From contig CAMDPX010000032.1 of assembly GCA_945905295.1 (NCBI GenBank), positions 1 through 45,258 of the forward strand: DNA of 45,258 bases. Reading direction: 5' to 3'. Below the pieces are notes generated by a model. The model was not told the DNA's origin, searched no databases, and worked only from the letters and a program-made list of their open reading frames with translations. The position numbers and the translations under genes were made by a program. This document shows, piece after piece, positions 38,806 through 45,258 of the stretch; position 1 is the stretch's first letter; the number at the start of each line of letters is the position of its first letter. The DNA is from Planctomyces sp. SH-PL62 (GTDB lineage: Bacteria; Planctomycetota; Planctomycetia; Planctomycetales; Planctomycetaceae).

Positions 38806-39405
38806 ATGGCCACGATTTCCTTTCATCTCACCGGCGAAGCGCTGTGGCGGCGCATGGAGCGAGCTGTGGAAAAAATTCAGGAACGCTTGGAGCGGACGGC
38901 ACGAACGCTGGAACAAGCCGGGATTCCTTACGCCATCATCGGCGGGAACGCGGTGCGCGCCTGGGTCGCTCAGGCCGATGAAGCCGCGGTGCGGACGACT
39001 CGCGACGTTGACATCCTGCTGCGGCGATCCGATTGGCCAGCGGCCAAAGCGGCAATGGAGGCGACTGGGTTCGTGCATCGCCATTCGGCTGGCATCGACA
39101 TGTTTCTCGACGGTCCCGACGCCAAAGCGCGCGATGCCGTGCATGTGCTGTTCGCCGGCGAGAAAGTTTTCCCGGACGACCTCGTGGCTGCTCCCGACGT
39201 GTCGGAATCGGAAAACATCCAGAACCATCGGACGCTGACGCTCGAAGCGCTCGTGCGAATGAAGTTGATTGCGTATCGGCGGAAAGACCAGATGCATTTG
39301 CTCGACATGATCGACGTCGAATTGGTGGATGAATCCTGGTGTCATCGTCTTCCGCCAATGCTCGCTGCTCGGCTAAAGGAATTGCTCGATACCCCCAACG
39401 GATAA
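38806..39405 (+). CDS. Nucleotidyltransferase, AbiEii-like
   Basis: 199 residues, with AAAGG 9 bases before the ATG. The minimal nucleotidyltransferase fold is visible: YAIIGGNAVRAWV followed by TTRDVDILLRR, the usual G-G...DxD arrangement with the metal-binding Asp pair, then LTLEALVRMKLIAYRRKDQM. The nearest families are AbiEii/type IV toxins and MNT proteins, which transfer a nucleotide to tRNA or protein. No antitoxin gene is adjacent: the preceding gap is 88 bases and the next gene is a cytochrome-like protein. It may be an orphan toxin or a housekeeping relative. Confidence 0.85.
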   Translation: MATISFHLTGEALWRRMERAVEKIQERLERTARTLEQAGIPYAIIGGNAVRAWVAQADEAAVRTTRDVDILLRRSDWPAAKAAMEATGFVHRHSAGIDMFLDGPDAKARDAVHVLFAGEKVFPDDLVAAPDVSESENIQNHRTLTLEALVRMKLIAYRRKDQMHLLDMIDVELVDESWCHRLPPMLAARLKELLDTPNG

Positions 39406-39506
39406 CTTGGCCGGTGCCTGACTCCTCGCCTGTTACTTCTGACCCGGCGGTGGTGTCACGGAGTGCCACCGCGACTTTGCGGCTTCGCCGCGTTGGAAAG
39501 CATCTC

Positions 39507-41834
39507 ATGACTCTTGGCACTCGCACGGTTGCGTGCAGTCTGGCGACGTTGATGGTGATCGTCACCAGCACGGTCGGTGATGAGACGAAGCCGAACAGCA
39601 GATCGGGATGCGCTGCGGCCGCCGATCGGTTATTTGTCGATGAAGTCTGGGCCAAGGTCGGCGCGCAGTCGTGCCTCAAGTGTCACAAGACCGGCGGCGA
39701 TGCCGAGGAGAGCAAGTTCGTCCTGCAAGATCCGCAGCGGAGCCAAGGGGCTGCTCAAACCGAGGCCCTGCGGCATAACCGCGAAGAGTTCGCGCGGATG
39801 GCTCGCGTGAAAGAGGGGGAGCAGTTTCGCATTCTCTTGAAAGCAACCGGCGGACTGAAACATGGCGGCGAGGAAGCTCTCAAGGCCGACTCGACCGGTT
39901 ATCGCATCCTGTCGGACTTCGTGCGCCGAGTGAACGCTCCGCAGATAGGCAAGCCTCCGCATGAGGCCGCGGCTGACGATAAGAATGCGCCCCCTTTCTT
40001 CGACGGCGTGGTGATGCTGGATGATCGCCGCTTGCTGCGGCGTGCCACGCTCTCGCTGGCCGGGCGGCTTCCAACCGATGCCGAGCTAGCCGCTGTCGCC
40101 AGTCAGGGACTCAAGGCACTCCCCGACCTTCTGAATGCGGTGATGAAGGAAGACGCTTTCCACGCGCGGCTGCGCGAGGGATTCAACGACATCTTCCTCA
40201 CGGTCGGCTACGACGACGGAGCCGAATCAGCCCTCTCCTACGACCACTTCAGCGAGACGCGGCATTGGACTCAGAAGCACGACCTCAACCACATCGAGGA
40301 TGAGAAGGCGAGACAGAAGGCACGCTACAAGCTGGCGGATGACTATCGCGCAGCTCTGCTGGGTGAGCCGATGAAGCTCATCGAACACATCGTGCGGAAC
40401 GACCGGCCGTTTACCGAGATCGTGACCGCCGACTACATCATGGTCACCCCTTACACGGCTCACGGGTACGGCATCTACGACGACCTGAAGGCAACGTTCA
40501 AGAACCCGGACGACCCGTTTGAATATGTTCCGGTGAAGCTGAAGGCGCTCGTCGGCCGCAATCGGATTGAAGATCAGGAATCAGTGACCGGCCTCTATCC
40601 GCACGCAGGATTGCTCAGTTCGTTCCATTATCTGCGCCGCTATCCGACAACGGAGACCAATCGGAATCGTCTGCGTGCCCGGATGTATTTTCTGCACTTC
40701 CTCGGCATCGATGCCTTGGAGTTAGCCGCGCGAGTCTCTGATGCCGCCGCCGTCTCGGCCAAGTACGAAATCCCAACGATGCAGGCGTCGGAGTGCGTCG
40801 TCTGTCACAAGACGATCGACCCGGTCGCCGGTTTGTTTCAAGACTACTACAAGTTCGAAGGCGTTTACGGACGGCGAAAAGACGGCTGGTACAAAGACAT
40901 GTTCGGCCCCGGCCTCGAAGGCGAGGACATGCCGTCCGAGGATCGGTGGCGTTCGCTGCAATGGTTAGGCGAGCGAACCGCACGCGACCCGCGCTTCGCC
41001 GTCGCGATGGTCGAGCATGTCTATTACCTCCTCACCGGCCGCAAAGTCCTGCTTGCTCCCAAAGACATTGACGATCCGCTGTTCAACGCCAAACGTCGGG
41101 CCTATGCGGAACAGCGTTGTCAGATCGAGGGGATCGCCGCTCGGTTCGCTCAGAGCGAGTTCAATCTGAAGCGCGTGTTTCAGGACTGGATCGTTTCGGA
41201 CTTCTATCGGGCCGACGGTCTGGCGACCGTCGCTACGAACTCGGCGCGACGGGCGGAACTGGACGACATCGGGTTGGTTCGGATGCTGGCTCCCGAACAG
41301 GTCGAACGAAAAGTGGGAGCGATCTTCGGCGAGCCTTGGGGCCGGCTGAACGATCAACTGGAGATGCTTTACGGCGGCATCGACTCCAAAGAAGTGACCG
41401 AACGCGCCGCCGATCCCAGTGGGGCGATGGGTGCGATTCAGCGGATGCTCGCGAACGATGTCGCCTGCAAGCAAACGATTCGCGACTTCATGCGCGAACC
41501 GGCCGAGCGGCGGCTGTTTCCCGGCATCGAACCGAGCGTTGTTCCCGGCGCATCGCCGGAAGGGGATCTCGCAATCCGCCGTGTCATCGTGCATCTCCAC
41601 GAACGAATTCTGGGACGACACGACGCCGCAGATTCGCCGGATGTCGAACGGACGTTTCAATTGTTCGCGGGAATCGTCAGCGATGCTCAGATGCAAAAGG
41701 GGATCGATCCGCGCGAGATCTACAACTGCCGGCGCGAGATGCCCAACGTTCCCGGCGACCCGCAATACACGATCCGCGCGTGGCGCGGCGTCGTGACTTA
41801 TTTGCTTCGACGGCCTGAGTTCCTTTATGAGTAG
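39507..41834 (+). CDS. DUF1588-type planctomycete cytochrome-like protein
   Basis: 775 residues from the ATG at 39507 (GGAAAG upstream), giving a signal peptide (VACSLATLMVIVTSTVG). The N-terminal haem-like CLKCH is at C56; the DUF1588 signature ASECVVCHKTIDPVAGLFQD carries a second CxxCH at C430. AGRLPTDAELAAVASQG recalls DUF1592/DUF1549. The domain set differs from the two DUF1549/DUF1553 proteins in this window, so it is another branch of the planctomycete cytochrome group. Its stop codon TAG lies inside a family D repeat (41831-41895). A DUF1501-like gene follows. Confidence 0.9.
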   Translation: MTLGTRTVACSLATLMVIVTSTVGDETKPNSRSGCAAAADRLFVDEVWAKVGAQSCLKCHKTGGDAEESKFVLQDPQRSQGAAQTEALRHNREEFARMARVKEGEQFRILLKATGGLKHGGEEALKADSTGYRILSDFVRRVNAPQIGKPPHEAAADDKNAPPFFDGVVMLDDRRLLRRATLSLAGRLPTDAELAAVASQGLKALPDLLNAVMKEDAFHARLREGFNDIFLTVGYDDGAESALSYDHFSETRHWTQKHDLNHIEDEKARQKARYKLADDYRAALLGEPMKLIEHIVRNDRPFTEIVTADYIMVTPYTAHGYGIYDDLKATFKNPDDPFEYVPVKLKALVGRNRIEDQESVTGLYPHAGLLSSFHYLRRYPTTETNRNRLRARMYFLHFLGIDALELAARVSDAAAVSAKYEIPTMQASECVVCHKTIDPVAGLFQDYYKFEGVYGRRKDGWYKDMFGPGLEGEDMPSEDRWRSLQWLGERTARDPRFAVAMVEHVYYLLTGRKVLLAPKDIDDPLFNAKRRAYAEQRCQIEGIAARFAQSEFNLKRVFQDWIVSDFYRADGLATVATNSARRAELDDIGLVRMLAPEQVERKVGAIFGEPWGRLNDQLEMLYGGIDSKEVTERAADPSGAMGAIQRMLANDVACKQTIRDFMREPAERRLFPGIEPSVVPGASPEGDLAIRRVIVHLHERILGRHDAADSPDVERTFQLFAGIVSDAQMQKGIDPREIYNCRREMPNVPGDPQYTIRAWRGVVTYLLRRPEFLYE

Positions 41835-41895
41835 CCACGCTCGCCAGAGCGTGGGCAAATCGGTGATCGCCCCACGTTCTGGCGAACGTGGCTAC
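41831..41895. repeat. Inverted-repeat element, family D, at a stop codon
   Basis: Arms 41831-41855 and 41871-41895 pair at 23 of 25 positions around a 15-base loop. The TAG stop of the upstream gene (41832-41834) is part of the left arm. The same family is inside the SNF2 gene (9399-9468). Confidence 0.93.
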
Positions 41896-41910
41896 GTCTG
41901 GAATCAAATC

Positions 41911-43191
41911 ATGCGACGCAATTTTCTAAAACTGTGCGGCTTGGCGGGGCTCGGTCTCGCCATGCCATGTGGATGGCCATCTCCGGCTCGTGCGAAAGAC
42001 GAAGACGGTGCGTATGGCGGGCCGTACTACATCGTGTTCAATGCCTCCGGCGGCTGGGATACGACGTACCTGATGGACCCCAAAGGAATCAACGAAATCA
42101 ACCGCCTGTATCAAGAGGGGGACATCCTGACTCGCGGCGCACACAAATACGCGCCGACCGCCAAGCATCATCAAGGGGGCATGAGCAACGAGGATTTCTA
42201 CTCTGAGTTCGGCGATGAGCTGCTGGTTCTCAATGGACTCGACTACTCGGTGAATAATCACTCGCCCGGCGCGCGCTACATGGCGACCGGCAAGCTCGAC
42301 AGCATGGCGTATCCGACGTTCGCCGCGCTGGTCGCGGCTTGTCAGGGGCCGGCCTGCCCGATTTCGTATCTGACGTTCGGCAATTACTCGGCGACCGGCA
42401 ATCTCGTGGCGATGTCCCGCGTCCCGTATATCCCCTCGCTGCAACGGATCGCGAATGCCGATTCGGTTGAGGGGAACGCGAAGTCTCCCTTTCACGACAG
42501 CTTTGCCCTCGATCGCATCGAACAGGCGTTGGCCGATCAAAACGCGGCCCGGACCCAAGAGCCGCGCCTCCCGCGCCTCGAACGGGCTGAGAACATGCTG
42601 TATGCCGCCCAAGTCAACTCGAAGGCGTTGCAGCGTGTGACCGCTCACATCCCGTCGTCCATTCCCAAAGAGCGACTCTCGCAGCAGGCCGAGATCGCAC
42701 TGGCCTCGTTCAAGGCCGGTGTGTGCGTCTCGGCAAATCTGACGATCGGACAGTTCGACAGCCACGCGAACAACGACGTCGACCAAATGAAACTCATTCC
42801 GGAGTTTCTCGCCGGCATTGCCTACGTCATTCGGCGGGCCGAAGAGTTGAAGATCCGCGACCAGCTCGTCGTCATCGTCCAAAGCGAGATGGGCCGCACG
42901 CCCACCTACAACAAGGGAAACGGCAAAGACCATTGGTCGATCGGCTCGATCATGTTTCTCGGCCGCGGCATCAAGGGGAACCGAGTCGTCGGAGCCACCG
43001 ATGAGAAACAGTTCCACGTCGCCATCGATCCACAAACTCTCGCGTGCGACAAAGACAAAGGCATCCGCGTCCGTCCCGAACACATTCACGCCGCGCTGCG
43101 CGAGTTCGCCGGTATCGCCAACCATCCCTTCAGCAAGAAGTTTCCCCTCGGCGTGCTTGAGAAAGAGAACCTGCAAGGACTGTGGGGCTGA
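41911..43191 (+). CDS. DUF1501-like Tat-exported protein
   Basis: 426 residues from the ATG at 41911 (MRRNFLKLCGLAGLGLAMPC, a Tat signal); the frame is open to 41827 but that stretch is the repeat. It is a divergent DUF1501-type protein: YIVFNASGGWDTTYLMDPKG, DELLVLNGLDYSVNNHSPGA, LVVIVQSEMGRTPTYNKGNG and HIHAALREFAGI. It differs from the other two DUF1501 proteins in lacking the LxxLxGxDH ending and matches the DUF1588-type gene upstream, from which it is 76 bases away. Confidence 0.9.
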   Translation: MRRNFLKLCGLAGLGLAMPCGWPSPARAKDEDGAYGGPYYIVFNASGGWDTTYLMDPKGINEINRLYQEGDILTRGAHKYAPTAKHHQGGMSNEDFYSEFGDELLVLNGLDYSVNNHSPGARYMATGKLDSMAYPTFAALVAACQGPACPISYLTFGNYSATGNLVAMSRVPYIPSLQRIANADSVEGNAKSPFHDSFALDRIEQALADQNAARTQEPRLPRLERAENMLYAAQVNSKALQRVTAHIPSSIPKERLSQQAEIALASFKAGVCVSANLTIGQFDSHANNDVDQMKLIPEFLAGIAYVIRRAEELKIRDQLVVIVQSEMGRTPTYNKGNGKDHWSIGSIMFLGRGIKGNRVVGATDEKQFHVAIDPQTLACDKDKGIRVRPEHIHAALREFAGIANHPFSKKFPLGVLEKENLQGLWG

Positions 43192-43335
43192 GTACCGTCG
43201 CCGTCCGGAGGAGGCGAACCGGCTTGCGGCTCAACGAATGCGCCGCAGGAGCGGCATGGGACACGAAGTCGACTTCTGGAATTGCCGCCGACTAGCAACT
43301 GATCTCCTCGACGAATCCTCTCATGACGAGCAGCC

Positions 43336-45258
43336 ATGCCGACCCTGACATCACCAGAACCTGACTCGCCGACCCCGCTACCGAGTCAGTCCGCCCCACG
43401 CAAACGCAAGGTGATGGTCAGCAGCACCGCGCGGGATTTGCCGGATCATCGCCAGGATGTGCTCGATGCCTGCCTCAGGCAGAGCTTCGATCCGATCATG
43501 ATGGAGCACCTGCCGGCCATGGATGCGAATGCCATCCAGGCGTCGCTCGACATGGTGGATGAGGCGGACATTTACCTCGGCATCTTCGCGTACCGCTACG
43601 GCTGGGTGCCGGGCTTCGACAATCCAAAGCAAATCTCCATCACCGAGATGGAGTACCGCCGCGCCGTCGAACGCGGAATGCCAAGGCTGATCTTCTTCAT
43701 GCACGACGATCATCCGGTGCGACCGTCCGATGTCGAGACCGGTGACGGAGCGGCCAAGCTCAAGAAGCTCAAGGACGAGATCGGCTCGCAGCGCGTCGCC
43801 GGGTTCTTCAAGTCCCCCGCGGATCTGCGCGGCTTGATTGTCGACTCGCTGTCGAGGCTCCCCAAGAGCGACGCCGAACAGAAGCGGCAGACCGAGTTCC
43901 ATTACGTCAGCCCGATCCCGCCAGCTCCTGAGGTGTATGTCGCGCATCCCTACACGCTGCTGACCGCTCCGAATGGTCTCGTTGGGCGCCGGCACGAATT
44001 GAACTGGCTCACTGATTGGGTGGCGGGGACTCGCCATGCGGCGGACTCGCTGGGCACGCCCCATCAAGCGGCGCTGAATCGCATCGTCAGCCGGCTGCAT
44101 CGGTCGCGGTTGTTTTTCTTCGTGGCGATTGGCGGACAGGGGAAGAGTGCGTTGGCTTGGCACTGGTTCCAGAACATCGCCGACCAGGAAATGCGACCGC
44201 TGGCCGGGCGCATGTGGTGGAGCTTCTACGAGTCCGATGCCAGCTTCGAGAATTTTGTCATTCGCGCGTTGGCTTACACGGCGAAGATCTCGATCGAGCA
44301 AGCCAAAGCGCAGCCCGTGGCGGAACGTGAAGCGTGGCTGCTGCATCTGCTCGACACGCAGCCGTTTCTGATCGTGCTGGATGGGTTGGAGCGGCTGTTG
44401 CTGGCGTACTCAGGCGGGAATGTGCGGGGGTTGGAGGACGACGAACTCGATCAACGCACCGCGCATCGCGTGGCCGAGGCGTATGGTCTCGATGAGACGG
44501 CGGCGCAGTCCTACACCGGGCAAGCTCGACTGCGGCAGACGTCCGATCCGCGAATCGCTTCGTTCCTGCGCAAGCTGACTCATGTGCGAGCCGCGCGAGT
44601 GCTGGCGACGACGCGGCTGTATCCGTCGGACTTGCAAATCGACGCGTTGGGTGAGCCAGTGGCGTCCTGCTTCGCGTACTTCCTGCCGGGGCTGAGCGAC
44701 GATGACGCGCTGGAGTTGTGGCGTTCGTTCGGAGCGCGCGGGGCGCGAGAGAACGTACTGCCGGTGCTGGCGTCGTTCGAGAAGCATTCGTTGCTCGTGC
44801 AGGCTCTGGCCAGCGAGGTTGCGCGGGACCGTTCGGCACGCGGCGATTTCGAGAAGTGGCGGGCCGAGCATCCCGACTTCAATCCGTTCGACCTGGCTCA
44901 CGATCAACGCCGCTCGCATGTGTTGAGCCACGCCCTGCGCGGCTTGAGCGACTCGCAAGTCTGGCTGCTGCAAACCATCGCGGCGTTCCGCATGCCGACG
45001 ACGTATGACACGCTCAAGGTTTTGGCTTTTCGGCCAGGCGCTGCTGCTCGTATTTCTTCGAGTATGAAGTTGACGGGAAAACGCGGCACCAAAAACAAAA
45101 CTCGGAAAACGACTAGTGCCGCGTCACGACTAAAACTTCGGGTTGGAGTTTATCGAGAATTCGACGACTCTGCGTGTACCACAAGGAGGTGGTCTATGCA
45201 CAAGAAATATGTAGTTCGATTGACGGACGAGGAACGGGGAGAGCTTCAGCTTGTGATC
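43336..45258 (+). CDS. DUF4062-STAND NTPase, probable defence protein, interrupted by an IS and open at the window end
   Basis: The first in-frame start after a stop at 43324 is the ATG at 43336. Residues about 25-130 are a DUF4062 domain (KVMVSSTARDLPDHRQDVLD; EADIYLGIFAYRYGWVPGFD), typical of the N-terminus of STAND proteins. GLVGRRHELNWL begins the NTPase, with P-loop AIGGQGKSA (K270), Walker B FLIVLDGLERLL (D349) and the Arg sensor RVLATTR (about 421-427). Such proteins act as nucleotide switches, many in antiphage defence. From about residue 565 the sequence changes to Lys/Arg-rich residues and, without a stop, runs in frame into an IS630-type transposase at 45196. The original C-terminal sensor domain is probably lost or beyond the window. 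Confidence 0.88.
   Translation, partial: MPTLTSPEPDSPTPLPSQSAPRKRKVMVSSTARDLPDHRQDVLDACLRQSFDPIMMEHLPAMDANAIQASLDMVDEADIYLGIFAYRYGWVPGFDNPKQISITEMEYRRAVERGMPRLIFFMHDDHPVRPSDVETGDGAAKLKKLKDEIGSQRVAGFFKSPADLRGLIVDSLSRLPKSDAEQKRQTEFHYVSPIPPAPEVYVAHPYTLLTAPNGLVGRRHELNWLTDWVAGTRHAADSLGTPHQAALNRIVSRLHRSRLFFFVAIGGQGKSALAWHWFQNIADQEMRPLAGRMWWSFYESDASFENFVIRALAYTAKISIEQAKAQPVAEREAWLLHLLDTQPFLIVLDGLERLLLAYSGGNVRGLEDDELDQRTAHRVAEAYGLDETAAQSYTGQARLRQTSDPRIASFLRKLTHVRAARVLATTRLYPSDLQIDALGEPVASCFAYFLPGLSDDDALELWRSFGARGARENVLPVLASFEKHSLLVQALASEVARDRSARGDFEKWRAEHPDFNPFDLAHDQRRSHVLSHALRGLSDSQVWLLQTIAAFRMPTTYDTLKVLAFRPGAAARISSSMKLTGKRGTKNKTRKTTSAASRLKLRVGVYREFDDSACTTRRWSMHKKYVVRLTDEERGELQLVI
45081..45124. repeat. 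9-base inverted pair flanking the insertion-sequence left end
   Basis: acgcggcac (45081-45089) and gtgccgcgt (45116-45124) are exact inverted copies with 26 bases between. The right copy appears to be the left terminal repeat of the IS630-type element. The left copy may be a remnant of another element end in the opposite orientation. Confidence 0.55.
45114..45258 (+). mobile_element. IS630-family insertion sequence, left end only
   Basis: A TA dinucleotide (45114-45115), the typical IS630 target, is followed by gtgccgcgtcacgactaaaa, which looks like a terminal inverted repeat. The transposase start follows with a strong aaggaggtggt site. The right end is beyond the window, so neither duplication nor second repeat can be checked. 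Confidence 0.75.
45196..45258 (+). CDS. IS630-family transposase, N-terminal fragment at window edge
   Basis: The ATG at 45196 is 7 bases after AAGGAGG. The first residues MHKKYVVRLTDEERGELQLV match the start of IS630-type DDE transposases. Only 21 codons are inside the window. The frame is the same as that of the upstream STAND gene. Confidence 0.85.
   Translation, partial: MHKKYVVRLTDEERGELQLVI

Noticed and set aside
39440-39495. Regulatory hairpins before the DUF1588-type gene
   Set aside because: Short GC stems (gcggtgg with ccaccgc, gcggcttcgccgc) are present, but they are small enough to arise by chance at this base composition.

Overview
This is a GC-rich stretch of a planctomycete (Planctomycetota) chromosome. 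The diagnosis rests on three DUF1549/DUF1553- or DUF1588-type cytochrome-like proteins, each followed by a Tat-exported DUF1501 partner, on large secreted LamG proteins, and on the general gene style. I cannot place it to genus. No rRNA, tRNA or CRISPR array is visible.

Layout. 1-4.4 kb (+): a 5'-truncated DUF1549/DUF1553 gene and its DUF1501 partner. 4.5-23.1 kb (mostly -): a YHYH-PEBP fusion, a SWIM zinc-finger protein next to a SNF2 helicase, two small unknown genes with a 4-base overlap, a LamG/kelch protein, two very large secreted LamG proteins (one with GH42-like features), a DUF1579 gene on +, and a chain of short overlapping genes that starts in a DUF1501 remnant. 23.1-26.8 kb (+): a defence-type island with an antitoxin/PIN pair (PIN frameshifted near its end), a BsuBI/PstI-type methyltransferase and endonuclease, and two gene fragments. 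26.7-29.9 kb: a LolA-like secreted protein, a ceramidase-like hydrolase and an alpha/beta hydrolase. 30.3-34.3 kb (+): Rieske protein, b6-type cytochrome b and an eight-haem HAO-like cytochrome, with a VapBC pair on the opposite strand between the last two. 34.5-43.2 kb (+): two more cytochrome-like/DUF1501 pairs, with an AbiEii-like nucleotidyltransferase between them. 43.3 kb to the end (+): a DUF4062-STAND NTPase that runs in frame into the start of an IS630-type transposase.

The most unusual property is about twenty inverted-repeat elements of roughly 20-150 bp in several sequence families. The same families recur at distant sites. About half lie inside genes, where they are translated without a stop; one lies between the ATPase motifs of the SNF2 helicase and one makes up the N-terminus of cytochrome b. 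The second notable system is the Rieske/cytochrome b/octahaem cluster, which looks like a quinol-oxidising complex with an HAO-type subunit. The third is the defence material, much of it partly decayed: restriction-modification, toxin-antitoxin, STAND and fragments of other systems.
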